Below, piece by piece: positions 26,838 through 36,979 of a DNA stretch of 64,000 nt. Each line of letters starts with the position of its first letter. Positions within the stretch are counted from its first letter, which is position 1. The position numbers and the translations under genes are program-made. The notes under the pieces were generated by a model. It did no database searches and was not told where the DNA came from. It saw nothing but the letters and a program-made list of their open reading frames with translations. This DNA comes from Chitinophaga sp. 180180018-3 (GTDB lineage: Bacteria; Bacteroidota; Bacteroidia; Chitinophagales; Chitinophagaceae), in NCBI RefSeq assembly GCF_037893185.1, contig NZ_CP140772.1:4340001-4404000 (forward strand), in the 5' to 3' direction.

Positions 26838-27953
26838 TCAACTACACTTTTCCCATGGCGGTACAGGCTTGCTTTTATGTTTAAATAAATTACTATTAAC
26901 AATTTCCAGGAAATAACTAGCCGCACGATCTCCATTAATGCATTCAGACCATTTAACTATCCGTTGGCGATCCTGGCTACTTAGCTTTCCTCTTAATATT
27001 TGTTTCCTCAAAGTATCAGCCAAAGAAACCGCATTTCCGGATTCAAAAACATCACTATAATTTCTTTCGCAGAGCAAAACACTGGCTCCACAACTTTCAC
27101 TGCAAACAACAGGCGTCCCTTGCATTAACGCCTCATTCACCACAGCTCCCCAACCATCTTTCCTCCTACTAGGCAAAACGAGCAGGTCATGTTTCCTTAT
27201 GAATCTTTGTACCGCTTCATTCTGCATAAAATTTAAAAATGTAATATTCTTCATATTATAAGACTTTACTAAATCCACCAAAGCCTGCTTCTCTGGCCCC
27301 TCTCCCACAATGTTTATCTGGAATTTTTCCTCTTTAATCTTTGAGGCAGCTTCGATCAATATATCTACCCCTTTACCTCGGAAAAGAGAACCTACAAAAA
27401 CAACATTGAATTCATCTGGTATTGGCTCCGTTTGTACTACTACATCTACAGGATCAATAAAATATCCCCACTCAAATATTTTCATTTCGGAGTAACCAGT
27501 TTTCTTGAACCACTCAATACCTTTATTGCCAATTGCCAGTATGAAATCTATTTTTCCGTTGTATTTGATTCTTTGAATAATACTTCTGACATATCTCAAA
27601 CGGCCCTTGACACCATGCCAATCATATGATTCGGCCATAATGCCTATATTTACATTATGTTTTATGGCTAAAATAAAAGCTCTGCTTAGTGCTGGTGTGT
27701 AATTAATTCCGCTGAAGATATGATATGTACTTCTATTAGAGTTAATAACCATCTGCCTGATAAAAGTATAATTATCCGACATCAGTACATTCACCCGTCC
27801 CATTTCCGGTACTTCCCATCCCATTCCAAGCCTTTTTCGATCCATTATTTCATCAACTACTAATGACACTTCGATACCATCTATTTTAGCCAAAGCCTTT
27901 AGGAAAGATGACTGATGAGGGCTGATAATCTTTTGCCAAAAAATTATGTGCAT
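26838..27953 (-). CDS. GT4-type glycosyltransferase
   Basis: A 371-aa protein with the family-4 donor domain: VVFVGSLFRGKGVDILIEAA, INIVGEGPEKQAL and LVLPSRRKDGWGAVVNEAL with the E-x7-E glutamates. The N-terminal half is shorter in conserved features but starts with HIIFWQKIISPHQSSFLKAL, an acceptor-binding loop form seen in Bacteroidota polysaccharide loci. It lies 7 bp from the polymerase gene. Sugar specificity unknown. Confidence 0.83.
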   Translation of the reverse strand: MHIIFWQKIISPHQSSFLKALAKIDGIEVSLVVDEIMDRKRLGMGWEVPEMGRVNVLMSDNYTFIRQMVINSNRSTYHIFSGINYTPALSRAFILAIKHNVNIGIMAESYDWHGVKGRLRYVRSIIQRIKYNGKIDFILAIGNKGIEWFKKTGYSEMKIFEWGYFIDPVDVVVQTEPIPDEFNVVFVGSLFRGKGVDILIEAASKIKEEKFQINIVGEGPEKQALVDLVKSYNMKNITFLNFMQNEAVQRFIRKHDLLVLPSRRKDGWGAVVNEALMQGTPVVCSESCGASVLLCERNYSDVFESGNAVSLADTLRKQILRGKLSSQDRQRIVKWSECINGDRAASYFLEIVNSNLFKHKSKPVPPWEKCS

Positions 27954-27960
27954 AGAAAAC

Positions 27961-29352
27961 CTAATTTAATACTGGTTCAGGAAGTTTCGTTTGATGAGAA
28001 ACATATACCACTCCAGGTTCTTCTTTTGTTATCATTATTCCAATCAGAAACCATACTAGTAATCCCATGCCTCCGAAAGAAAAAAGCGTTGCTTCGCCGA
28101 TATTCGTACCGAACCCCGTTAACCCCATCCAGATCAGCGGAATATCAGAGCCGCTAAAAATTCTTTTAAACAAGAAAAACAAGAAGAGAAAAAAGAAAAG
28201 AGAACCAACATATCCAACCTCTTCTATCACGGCGAGAAAGAAAAACCCTTTCTCTACATAGGCGCCAACAGGAAGATCAAATATAGGATCCCTTTGAATC
28301 TCAATGCCCCGACGAACTGAGGGAAGTCCAAATCCTATCCCCCAAAGAGGATTTTCATCAATATTCTTTCTCTGCTGGTCTATCAATTCCCCTCTTGATA
28401 TTTTAAATGACTCTCTCAGGTCCGCACCTTCTCTTTTTAAAAGGAACTCATAACCGGCCTCTTTTACCTTATCATAGTTCACAGCCAGAATGCATATGCC
28501 CATTAAAAGCAAAATAAGATTTGATCCTTTTTTAAATGGCGAAATTAACCGCCCTGCGATCTTCTTGTTAAACAGGAATACAAAAAACAGGATTAGCAAT
28601 AAGGCGAAAAAAATAGCTAACAACCCGGTTCGGCCACGTGTAAAAACCAAAGAGACTACTGACAAAAGGCACACACACATAACAACTCCGTTCCTATTAT
28701 TATTAATGAGTATTTCTCCCAACAATAATGCAGTGAACGGAGCTAAAAACACCGCAAATGCCTGAGGATGATTGAAGATTCCCTGAAACCCAATCTTGTT
28801 TGTGGCAAAACCAACTGAGGGTACAAAATAAAATGGTAAAGATATAATAAGTACTACAACAAAAAGCGTATAAAACCAACTGATCCAGTATACCCGTGGG
28901 TGTCGGGTATTTAGAAAAGCTAACAATATACTCACCGCAGCCATTCCGAATTGAAGAAGTTTGCTTAGCGAAACAAATATCTCATAACTGGCCATAAGTG
29001 TAATTGCCCAGACAACCAGCACAAAAACTATAAGAGACTGAATAAATACGGGCACCCACTCTCTGTTTGTCACAAATACCTTGACTGCAAAAATCATTAG
29101 TAACACAATCCTGAGTAAGGAAACTGTCGATGACAAGGGATTATTAAACAACACCGGATTTGCTGCAAAAACAATAAAACTTATAGTTATCCCTTTGATT
29201 CCATTATCCGTATTTTGAAACGTATAGATAAAACTTAGAAAACATAATAGAATGGCGCCTATCTCTCCTAACAACAAAACACATAGTACTCCCACGAAAA
29301 ATTTGGCAAAATCTTTCGAGAATCCCCAGTTGCTATTTAAAACTATATTCAT
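27961..29352 (-). CDS. Wzy-like O-antigen/capsule polymerase
   Basis: A 463-aa polytopic membrane protein with about 11-12 hydrophobic helices and a large extracytoplasmic loop near residues 300-380. The region GIFNHPQAFAVFLAPFTALL and the segment FTRGRTGLLAIFFAL match the Wzy_C/O-antigen ligase pattern; the loop holds ENPLWGIGFGLPSVRRG, a motif with the Gly-rich turn common to that family. It should polymerise lipid-linked repeat units on the periplasmic side. A ligase role cannot be ruled out from sequence alone. Confidence 0.8.
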   Translation of the reverse strand: MNIVLNSNWGFSKDFAKFFVGVLCVLLLGEIGAILLCFLSFIYTFQNTDNGIKGITISFIVFAANPVLFNNPLSSTVSLLRIVLLMIFAVKVFVTNREWVPVFIQSLIVFVLVVWAITLMASYEIFVSLSKLLQFGMAAVSILLAFLNTRHPRVYWISWFYTLFVVVLIISLPFYFVPSVGFATNKIGFQGIFNHPQAFAVFLAPFTALLLGEILINNNRNGVVMCVCLLSVVSLVFTRGRTGLLAIFFALLLILFFVFLFNKKIAGRLISPFKKGSNLILLLMGICILAVNYDKVKEAGYEFLLKREGADLRESFKISRGELIDQQRKNIDENPLWGIGFGLPSVRRGIEIQRDPIFDLPVGAYVEKGFFFLAVIEEVGYVGSLFFFLFLFFLFKRIFSGSDIPLIWMGLTGFGTNIGEATLFSFGGMGLLVWFLIGIMITKEEPGVVYVSHQTKLPEPVLN

Positions 29353-29378
29353 TTCAAATTAATACACTACTTATTTCA

Positions 29379-29897
29379 TTAGCATTTTGTCCATTGCTCT
29401 ATCGCAAAATCATACTTCTTAATGGGTCTGGCCGGTACTCCTCCTACCATTGTGTAAGCAGGTACATTCTTGTTTACGACGCTGCCTGCAGCAATCATGG
29501 ACATCTTACCAATGGTTACACCACCTAATATTACCGTCCTTACTCCAATCCATACTCCATCCTCTATTGTTATGTCCAGTGATCTACTGTCGCCGGCCAT
29601 TCTTTCTCCGGTAGTATCCAAGTCATGAGTCCCGGAGATAATTGTAACCCAGGAGGATATATCGCAATTTCTCCCAATCAAAATCTTAGATTCCCCTCCC
29701 ATAATTATTGTTCCGTGCCCTATAAAGGTATTTTCACCTATTTCCAGATCCATGTTGCCTACAAAATTAGCAGTAGAAACTATTCTAACTCCTTTATGTA
29801 TCTTAAACCCAGCCAGGGTCCATAGCCATCTCTTAAAACGATACAACCTCGTGTACGGAATTATCCTAATAAATGAATTCAAAAAGAACTTTATCAT
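29379..29897 (-). CDS. Left-handed beta-helix O-acetyltransferase (WcaF/maltose-acetyltransferase-like)
   Basis: A 172-aa protein with hexapeptide repeats ([46 protein letters not shown]), the catalytic His in SGTHDLD and the final [12 protein letters not shown] typical of the family. It acetylates sugar hydroxyls with acetyl-CoA and probably decorates the repeat unit. Its start codon overlaps the flippase stop by 4 bp (ATGA type), so the two genes are translationally coupled. Confidence 0.87.
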   Translation of the reverse strand: MIKFFLNSFIRIIPYTRLYRFKRWLWTLAGFKIHKGVRIVSTANFVGNMDLEIGENTFIGHGTIIMGGESKILIGRNCDISSWVTIISGTHDLDTTGERMAGDSRSLDITIEDGVWIGVRTVILGGVTIGKMSMIAAGSVVNKNVPAYTMVGGVPARPIKKYDFAIEQWTKC

Positions 29898-31210
29898 ATC
29901 TTAACAATTTTCCGTTTCAACAGAATAAAGCAGGGCATAAAAAAAATAACAATAAATAAGATGGAATTTATCATATAGGTATCTGTTATACCTATACGAG
30001 GCAATGCATATATCTTCAACAAGAAGCTCAGAATTGAAAATGCCAGAAACATCAGTGCAAAATTCTGCATTTCGTCGATGGCGATAAAAAAAGCACTAAA
30101 GAAGTTATAGCTGATCATTGTCGCCGCATTAATGGATATAACTGTAACCATCCACTGATCATATATAATTTTACCGTCCGTAAACCATGTGAAGAAGCCT
30201 CCATTTAATAAAAGAGAAAGTAGCACCAGGAAAAATAAGCTGCAAACATTGATCAGTATTCCTTTATTAAATACTTTATTCAACCATATATGATCTTTTT
30301 GCAAAAATGCTTCTCTGTTAGCTACCCAAAGACTTGGAGTAGCCAATGCAAAAAGCATTGGAAATATCAGGTATACCTTTTGTACCGATGCAAAAGAAGC
30401 AGCTTCCCCAGCATTGAGGATATTCGATATCAGGATATTGTCAAGAGACGTGTAAAACAGATACGAAACGTTGATCAAAAAAAAATAAATACTTGCTCCA
30501 AATATCTCCTTTAGCGAGCCTCTATTAATAAACTTTATATCAGGAATGAACTGAGGTTTATTATACAAAAGCGTTATCGTATTGACTATCTGTCCAATTA
30601 CAGGCCCCAACACGTACATCATTATCAGCCCCGAAAGAGGCAGATACATCTGTATTCCTCCGAAAACCAAGATAATGGAAATCATTTTCCCAAATCCTTC
30701 ATAATAGTTGAGATAATGCCTTTCCTGAATAGCATATCTAATTTTTTGATAAATAACCAATGGAAAATTTATTAAAAAATACAAGATCAAAATATCAAGC
30801 GATTTCAGTGCTTGTCTTAAAAGATCGTTGTTATGGATTCCCAATATGTTCGCCCAGTTAACCATTCCTTTTCCAAAAAAATATATAAAGAAAATAGTAA
30901 TTGCTATAACCGATATAACAAAAACGCAGGTGGAAGTAATGTTTTTCTCCTTTAAAGAGTCCTTCTCCAGGTTGGTTTTGCTAATTAGATTAATAATGTT
31001 ATTGGTAATCCCAAAATCTGCAAAATTCAACACATCTACAATTGATACAATCGTCAACCACACGCCTAAAGCATCTTTACCTAAAGAGCTAATGATTAAA
31101 GGAATAATCAGGATTGTATATAAGAACCCTATTCCTCTCGGGATAACTGACGTTATAGAACCTTTCAATAAATTACCAGCCCGGTCACCTATATTAATCT
31201 TCATTTTCAT
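29894..31210 (-). CDS. Wzx-like repeat-unit flippase (MOP superfamily)
   Basis: A 438-aa polytopic protein with about 12 membrane helices in the MOP/polysaccharide-transporter layout. The start [20 protein letters not shown] followed by [14 protein letters not shown] and [12 protein letters not shown] is the first-helix pattern of this family. It moves undecaprenyl-linked repeat units across the inner membrane for Wzy. Part of the Wzx/Wzy/Wzc/Wza assembly system encoded in this operon. Confidence 0.88.
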   Translation of the reverse strand: MKMKINIGDRAGNLLKGSITSVIPRGIGFLYTILIIPLIISSLGKDALGVWLTIVSIVDVLNFADFGITNNIINLISKTNLEKDSLKEKNITSTCVFVISVIAITIFFIYFFGKGMVNWANILGIHNNDLLRQALKSLDILILYFLINFPLVIYQKIRYAIQERHYLNYYEGFGKMISIILVFGGIQMYLPLSGLIMMYVLGPVIGQIVNTITLLYNKPQFIPDIKFINRGSLKEIFGASIYFFLINVSYLFYTSLDNILISNILNAGEAASFASVQKVYLIFPMLFALATPSLWVANREAFLQKDHIWLNKVFNKGILINVCSLFFLVLLSLLLNGGFFTWFTDGKIIYDQWMVTVISINAATMISYNFFSAFFIAIDEMQNFALMFLAFSILSFLLKIYALPRIGITDTYMINSILFIVIFFMPCFILLKRKIVKI

Positions 31211-31261
31211 ACGCTCTTATATTTTCTCATTACGATAATCACATAGCGTCAATCATTTTAT

Positions 31262-33625
31262 TTACCTACTTTTCATACCCAAAATCCTTTTTTTAGATTT
31301 TTCACGTGTATAACCATAGCCATATCCGTAACCATAATTATATCCGTAAGCATGCCCGGTTTTCACATCATTTATCACCAGATTGAGCTTGCAAAATTTC
31401 TTTTGCAGGTATAGTTCTTTAGATAATAATAATTGTTGTTTAAAAGTATACTTTTGCCTTACAAGATATAGCGTAGCGTCTGCATGACGTCCCAATAACT
31501 GTGCGTCCGTTACCAAACCTACCGGAGCAGTATCGATAATAATATAGTCAAATTGATTTCTTAATTTTCTGAACAATTCTTCTGTCTTATCCAATAGCAA
31601 TAGCTCTGCCGGGTTGGGAGGTATGGGGCCGGAAGTGATGATCGAACTGTTTTCATGCAAACCAGATGGTTTAATCAGTGCTTCCAATGGCGTTTTTCCA
31701 ATTACATAAGTACTGAATCCTGTTTGGTTACTTAAACCTAATTTTTCAGATATTTTAGGTTTACGCAAATCCATTTCCATTAAAACGACTTTCTTACCAG
31801 ATAACGCTAATACAACTGCAAGATTGGTTGCCACGAAAGATTTACCCTCGTTGCTCATACCGGAGGTAAGAAGTAGAACTTTCTCACTTTCTCCCGAAAG
31901 CACAAATTGCAGGTTAGTACGTAAAGCGCGAAATTGCTCTGCGACAAGTGTATGATCACCAAACACAACATTATTTTCTTCGCTATGCCCAATCTCAGCT
32001 AAGATAGGTACGGGTGTATTGTTGATAATATCATCTTTATTTATAATGCGCTGGTTTAGTATATTTTTCAAATAAAGCCATGTAACAGGTATTACTCCTC
32101 CTCCAATAATGCCAAGCAAGTATACTACTGAGCGATTAGGTCTGAATGGCAATGCCTCACTTTTTGCGCTGTCTATAATACGTGCAATTGCTATGTTGGA
32201 AGACTTCGATATTGCAGATTCCTCCCGTTTCTTTAATAAAAAGAGATATAGTTCCTGTTTTACTGCCTGTTGGCGGGAATAATCCAGGAATATTCTCTCC
32301 TTACCGGGCACTTCCCTAATCTTTTGAGTCAGCACATTTACTTTCTTCTGTAATTCATCGATGCTAACCAAAATCCCTCTTCTCAGGGAAGCAAGGTTGT
32401 TCTGCAGGTCTGATCTTAGGTTTCTGATTTGCTGATCTATGGTTTTAACGATCATGTTTGATTCTGTGTTCGAAATTAAAAGGCGCTCCCGATCTATCGT
32501 AAGTGTATTGTATTTTTGTACCAGCGCTATAAAAGTTGGGTCTTGAACAATCAAGGCAGAAGGCACTACCCTTTTATTATTACTATCGTCATCAATATAC
32601 TGTTCTAATGATTGAACAACACTTAAACGTACCTGTTGATCTGTCAATTGTTTAAGAAAATCTCCTGTTCCGGATACCAGTAGCTTCGATTGTTCTTCCA
32701 GGTTAGCCAGTTCATTCTGCTGTTTAAACTGTTGTATATCCTTTTCAACTCCGGAAAGTTCCTGGGTTACAATCCCCAATCTATTATCGATAAAGGCAAC
32801 CGTACTATCTGCAATACGATTCTTATTACTAACACTGGCTTGAAGATAGGCCTCCAATAATTGGTTCAGGATTTTCTCTCCTTTTTTCGGGACAGTGGTA
32901 GTAATTCCAAGATCGATGATGGTTGCCTCTTTGGTGGGGATATTGACTTCTATTTGCTTCTGGTATTCTGCAACAGCATTATCTATAGATGAAATTCTTA
33001 TTTGATACACCTCTTGATTTAAAGGATACATTACATTCCTTGCAATCTTAACAGTACCTTCAGGTAAATGCAACGTATCATTCCAGAAGGCTTCCCTGGC
33101 AAGTTTTGTTCCCAACAATCTAAACTTATTACCGGATAAGGGCTTTAGTAGATAATTTACCGGGCGAATTGTATCATTGAGTGAGAGCCAGTTTAACTGA
33201 AAAGGGAGCATCTCAAACATCTCTGCTTCTTTAATTCTTCCTGTAATAAAATAAGAAACATTCAACTGTAAAGAGCGTACAACCTTTTCCATAAGAGACC
33301 GGGATCTCAGTATCTCTACTTCATTCTGTACATTACTCTTGTTACTAAATATTTCCAATTGCTGCAATAGTTCTTGTCCGGGAACATTCCCTCCTTTCTG
33401 GTCATCTCTAATAAGTATCTTGGCTTTAACTTTATAATCAGGGGTTGTATAGCGTAAATATAACCAGACAGCGCTGAATCCGATCAGGATAAACACAATG
33501 AATAGATACCAATATTCAATAAATACATCCAGTATCCTTCTCAAATCTAAATTTCCCTCTCGGGATCTTGCTTGAAATCCTGTGCCATTCAAGGAAAACT
33601 TATCATTATACATATTCTGCTGCAT
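31262..33625 (-). CDS. Wzc-like polysaccharide co-polymerase with BY-kinase domain
   Basis: A 787-aa inner-membrane protein. Two membrane helices (about 35-58 and 505-525) bracket a large periplasmic Wzz/GNVR region with coiled coils (NRLGIVTQELSGVEKDIQQF and beyond). The cytoplasmic tyrosine kinase has Walker A SGMSNEGKS, Walker A' VVLMEMDLRKP and Walker B YIIIDTAPVGLVTDA. The tail has seven tyrosines alternating mainly with Gly (AYGYNYGYGYGYGY), the autophosphorylation cluster that controls oligomer state and chain length. No separate phosphatase (Wzb) gene is seen in this cluster. Confidence 0.92.
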   Translation of the reverse strand: MQQNMYNDKFSLNGTGFQARSREGNLDLRRILDVFIEYWYLFIVFILIGFSAVWLYLRYTTPDYKVKAKILIRDDQKGGNVPGQELLQQLEIFSNKSNVQNEVEILRSRSLMEKVVRSLQLNVSYFITGRIKEAEMFEMLPFQLNWLSLNDTIRPVNYLLKPLSGNKFRLLGTKLAREAFWNDTLHLPEGTVKIARNVMYPLNQEVYQIRISSIDNAVAEYQKQIEVNIPTKEATIIDLGITTTVPKKGEKILNQLLEAYLQASVSNKNRIADSTVAFIDNRLGIVTQELSGVEKDIQQFKQQNELANLEEQSKLLVSGTGDFLKQLTDQQVRLSVVQSLEQYIDDDSNNKRVVPSALIVQDPTFIALVQKYNTLTIDRERLLISNTESNMIVKTIDQQIRNLRSDLQNNLASLRRGILVSIDELQKKVNVLTQKIREVPGKERIFLDYSRQQAVKQELYLFLLKKREESAISKSSNIAIARIIDSAKSEALPFRPNRSVVYLLGIIGGGVIPVTWLYLKNILNQRIINKDDIINNTPVPILAEIGHSEENNVVFGDHTLVAEQFRALRTNLQFVLSGESEKVLLLTSGMSNEGKSFVATNLAVVLALSGKKVVLMEMDLRKPKISEKLGLSNQTGFSTYVIGKTPLEALIKPSGLHENSSIITSGPIPPNPAELLLLDKTEELFRKLRNQFDYIIIDTAPVGLVTDAQLLGRHADATLYLVRQKYTFKQQLLLSKELYLQKKFCKLNLVINDVKTGHAYGYNYGYGYGYGYTREKSKKRILGMKSR

Positions 33626-33658
33626 AACCAGATTTTAAAGAAAAGATTTAGAAGTTCA

Positions 33659-34489
33659 CTAGTTCACTCGTGAGACAATAATAATTAAGAGCGATAGCAG
33701 CGAAGTAAGGATAGCAATTCTCCTTACTGAAGTCACATCTGTAGACTGTACTTTATATTTATTGGGCTCTATATATACAACATCACCCTGTTGCAAATAA
33801 AAGTAAGGTGAAGAGAATATTTTAGTATTATTTAAATTGAATCGAATGAATTCTTTTTTTCCGTTATTGTCCCGTATTAGCATCACATTTCCGCGTTTTC
33901 CGTAAATGGTCAAATCACCAGCTATGCCAATTGCATCCAGCAAAGTGACCTTCTCATTGGGCATAACATAGGTGGAAGGCTTTGCTACTTCTCCCAATAT
34001 TGTTACCTTGAAATTTGCTAATCGCACATTTACAACCGGATCTTTATAATACTCGGCCGCTTTTCCCTGTATGATATCACGTACCTGATCTGTAGTTTTA
34101 CCACTGACGGTTATTTTACCTATCAGAGGCAATATAACATTCCCGTTCTTATCAACCAGGTAACCACTCCCGTTCCCAATTCCATTCACAGCTCCAGCTG
34201 TCGATATAGTAGCCGATGTGGCAGACGACGACTGATTCAATAGGGTAGTTACCATCGGATCTAGTGTCTGTATAGTTACCTGTAGTATGTCATCCGATTT
34301 TATTACTGGCGTGAAATAAACAGCCATATCTATCTTCTTCTGTTTAATGGTATCGGGAATGTCTTTAAAATAGGTGATATTCTTAGGTGTTGAGCAAGAA
34401 GTCAGACACAGATTTGCCATCTGTCCTATCAATAAAAACAAAATTAAAAAAAATCGTAGTTGTGGTTTACCTTGTTTTGCGATCCTCAT
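33659..34489 (-). CDS. Wza-like polysaccharide export lipoprotein
   Basis: A 276-aa protein with a lipoprotein signal (lipobox LTSC, Cys near residue 31), then the Poly_export domain (IKSDDILQVTIQTLDP; LPLIGKITVSGKTTDQVRDI) and an SLBB domain (VTILGEVAKPSTYVMPNEKV, LLDAIGIAGDL). A hydrophobic segment near the C-terminus (IAILTSLLSLLIIIVSRV) takes the place of the Wza outer-membrane helix. It forms the outer-membrane exit pore with the Wzc-like protein encoded next. Confidence 0.9.
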   Translation of the reverse strand: MRIAKQGKPQLRFFLILFLLIGQMANLCLTSCSTPKNITYFKDIPDTIKQKKIDMAVYFTPVIKSDDILQVTIQTLDPMVTTLLNQSSSATSATISTAGAVNGIGNGSGYLVDKNGNVILPLIGKITVSGKTTDQVRDIIQGKAAEYYKDPVVNVRLANFKVTILGEVAKPSTYVMPNEKVTLLDAIGIAGDLTIYGKRGNVMLIRDNNGKKEFIRFNLNNTKIFSSPYFYLQQGDVVYIEPNKYKVQSTDVTSVRRIAILTSLLSLLIIIVSRVN

Positions 34490-34574
34490 TACTTTTATGA
34501 TAACTGTTAAAAATATCTTTTATCTATCGACTCATATTAAAACCTTTGCTGGTGAATAAAAATTCATTTCATCA

Positions 34575-36509
34575 TTATAATTTGATTTTATCTTTATTGT
34601 CTAAATGCTCATACGATGAGTTTTTACTGATAAATTCAGGGACCATTTGTTTCATCAGGGCCACAGTTGGTATTATGTAATGCTCATTTGCAGAGGCAAT
34701 CAATTGTTCTACGACTTCATTCACTTCCACAAAATCGTACTCACGCACTTTTGCAATCATGATCTTTTCATGGTAAGTGCTTATGGTATTTTCAGCATTG
34801 TTCAACAGCTCTTCATACAGTTTTTCTCCGGGGCGAAGGCCGGTATATACTATCTGTATGTCTTTACCGGGCTCCCGACCACTCATGCGAATCATTTTTT
34901 CCGCCAGTTCAGCAATTTTTACGGGTTGTCCCATATCAAACACAAAAATCTCTCCTCCCTGTCCCATGGCCCCAGCTTCCAGTACAAGCTGACAGGCTTC
35001 AGATATGGTCATAAAATAGCGGGTGATCTCCGGATGTGTAACAGTCAGTGGCCCCCCTTTTTCCAATTGCTGCTTGAAACGGGGTATCACAGAGCCATTG
35101 GAGCCTAGCACATTACCGAAGCGGGTGGTAATAAAACGGGTCGGCGGTGTGTCGTATACAGGACCGGATTTCTTGTATTGCATATTTACATGATTACCGT
35201 AGGATTGAGTAAAGATCTCAGCTATCCGTTTAGAAGCACCCATCACGTTGGTGGGATTCACCGCTTTGTCAGTGCTCACCATTACAAATTTCTCCGTATT
35301 AAACTCAACGGCCAACTCGGCCAATATCTTGGTACCCCATACATTATTCAGCACAGCTATAGAAGGGTTTTTTTCCATCATGGGTACATGCTTATAGGCT
35401 GCTGTGTGGTAGACTATCTCCGGTTCATATACCTCAAACAACTGCTGCATCCGCACCTTATCGCAAATATTGGAAATGTAGGACACGATAGGTACATAAG
35501 GCACCAGCTCACTCATTTCCAGTTCCAACTCATAGAGTGCCGATTCTGCTTTATCGCACAATATCACTACAGAAGGTTGCAGGCCTACCAGCTGTCTCAC
35601 CAGTTCACTACCAATGGAACCAGCGGCGCCGGTCACCAGTATAGCCTTCCCCTTGGCCTCCCGGTCTATTTTATCATTTTTTATATTGATAACGGAGCGC
35701 TCCAGCAAGTCTTCAATTTTTATATCCTGCAACTGGGAAGAGCTCCAGCTGGCGCTTATCCACTTATTCACCGGCAGCGCCTTTTGTATCTTGATATTTA
35801 ATGCTATACAATGATCCACCAACTCATTCAGGCGTCGTACCTCCATAATTTCTTCCGCCACAATCAGCAACAGTGCTTTTTCCTGCCGTAACAGCTTCTC
35901 CAGAGATACTTTGCCGGCCTCGTAAATAGGCAGCCCCTCAATGCGTTTACCTATGCGCGTTAGCTTATCATCGAGGAAAGCTACCACACGGATATTGCCC
36001 GTCGTGTCCTCACTGATAGCTTTATGCACCATCAGCCCGGAATACCCCGCACTATAGATCACTGCCTTTACTTTATTGATAGTACCATAGCTGGCATAGT
36101 ATCTGAACACCCATTTTACGAACAAACGATAAGATAATAAGATGAAAATGCCTATAAAAAAGTTAATGAAGATCACCGAAAGCGGAAACATATTAATAGT
36201 ACTATAACGTAGTGCTGCTTCACCTATATAGTAATATATTACCGACGCCACAAGGTTCATGTAAGAAATTCGGCCAATATCCGCCATGCTGGTGTATCGT
36301 ACAATACCTGTATAAGTATAGAACAGCAACGACAAGAGTAAGTTCACATTCAGCACTACCAATATGATGTACTTTATGGGGTAACGTGCGATGCCTTCCA
36401 GGTTCAAATTAAGCCTCAATAGGAAAGCAAGGGCCATTGCTATGACAGAACACCCGAGGTCTAATAACAATATCAACCAAGACGGGGTTATCCAAGTTCT
36501 CTTAGTCAT
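34575..36509 (-). CDS. Membrane-bound UDP-GlcNAc 4,6-dehydratase, CapD/WbpM/PglF type
   Basis: A 644-aa protein with four N-terminal membrane helices (about 1-130), a small Rossmann domain and a C-terminal SDR domain: ILVTGAAGSIGSELVRQL, MVSTDKAVNPTNVMGASKR with Met in place of the usual Tyr (Ser-Met-Lys type), and GLRPGEKLYEELL. It makes UDP-4-keto-6-deoxy-GlcNAc, the precursor for 4-amino-6-deoxy sugars and QuiNAc-type sugars. First enzyme gene of the polysaccharide operon. Confidence 0.92.
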   Translation of the reverse strand: MTKRTWITPSWLILLLDLGCSVIAMALAFLLRLNLNLEGIARYPIKYIILVVLNVNLLLSLLFYTYTGIVRYTSMADIGRISYMNLVASVIYYYIGEAALRYSTINMFPLSVIFINFFIGIFILLSYRLFVKWVFRYYASYGTINKVKAVIYSAGYSGLMVHKAISEDTTGNIRVVAFLDDKLTRIGKRIEGLPIYEAGKVSLEKLLRQEKALLLIVAEEIMEVRRLNELVDHCIALNIKIQKALPVNKWISASWSSSQLQDIKIEDLLERSVINIKNDKIDREAKGKAILVTGAAGSIGSELVRQLVGLQPSVVILCDKAESALYELELEMSELVPYVPIVSYISNICDKVRMQQLFEVYEPEIVYHTAAYKHVPMMEKNPSIAVLNNVWGTKILAELAVEFNTEKFVMVSTDKAVNPTNVMGASKRIAEIFTQSYGNHVNMQYKKSGPVYDTPPTRFITTRFGNVLGSNGSVIPRFKQQLEKGGPLTVTHPEITRYFMTISEACQLVLEAGAMGQGGEIFVFDMGQPVKIAELAEKMIRMSGREPGKDIQIVYTGLRPGEKLYEELLNNAENTISTYHEKIMIAKVREYDFVEVNEVVEQLIASANEHYIIPTVALMKQMVPEFISKNSSYEHLDNKDKIKL

Positions 36510-36609
36510 CAGTTTATTAGATAAGATTGAAACTCTATCTGCGATCCAATACGTTTATCGCTAATTCAGACCTCAGTGCTTGTCTTTTTAACTCACTGAT
36601 ATGGCCCGG

Positions 36610-36831
36610 TTAGGAGATATGCTCCTCCGGGGGTGGCCTATCCCATACATATGATTTCTGGGAACAATGGTAACAGATATAACGCCTGATAGGTAGCCAA
36701 CCCAGGAAATACTTAACAAAAAATCCGCGCGGCACCCTACCATTCAATGTACCTGTTTTGCATTTCGGGCAATGACGTTGTCTCCTACCGGACATAATAA
36801 GAGGAACATCGCCCTGCAACGTGTTATTCAT
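36610..36831 (-). CDS. Small zinc-ribbon-like protein at the head of the polysaccharide operon
   Basis: A 73-aa basic protein with two Cys pairs, CPKCKTGTLNG and YICYHCSQKSY, 34 residues apart: the layout of a treble-clef or zinc-ribbon knuckle. It has no membrane helix or signal peptide; the middle segment (FFVKYFLGWLPIRRY) is hydrophobic and aromatic. It lies 100 bp upstream of the dehydratase gene and is the first gene after the candidate promoter. The short length, codon pattern and paired cysteines support a real gene, but the function is unknown; a role in regulating or assembling the polysaccharide machinery is only a guess from position. Confidence 0.55.
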   Translation of the reverse strand: MNNTLQGDVPLIMSGRRQRHCPKCKTGTLNGRVPRGFFVKYFLGWLPIRRYICYHCSQKSYVWDRPPPEEHIS

Positions 36832-36915
36832 AGTTATGGTAAAGTTGTCATTAATAACTAAAGAATATAATTATGATTTTGTAGTCATCAAGAAAGACAG
36901 ACAGAAATTTTGATG

Positions 36916-36946
36916 TAAAGGTATAGATCTTATAAAGTTGCGTCAA
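36916..36946 (-). promoter_or_regulatory. Candidate Bacteroidota-type promoter of the polysaccharide operon
   Basis: On the minus strand TTG (36946-36944) is followed after 20 bp by TACCTTTA (36923-36916), one base off the -7 consensus TAnnTTTG, with normal spacing. Transcription would start near 36909, about 80 bp before the zinc-ribbon gene. Confidence 0.4.
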
Positions 36947-36979
36947 TCCGACAAATTACATAGGTATACTCAGTAGGTA

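Noticed and set aside
31310..31356. Short repeated pattern resembling a microsatellite or CRISPR-like array
   Set aside because: It encodes the Tyr-Gly tail of the Wzc-like kinase; codon variation shows that it is selected as protein.
35178..35801. 207-codon plus-strand ORF
   Set aside because: It lies wholly antisense to the CapD SDR domain, whose motifs are intact on the minus strand.
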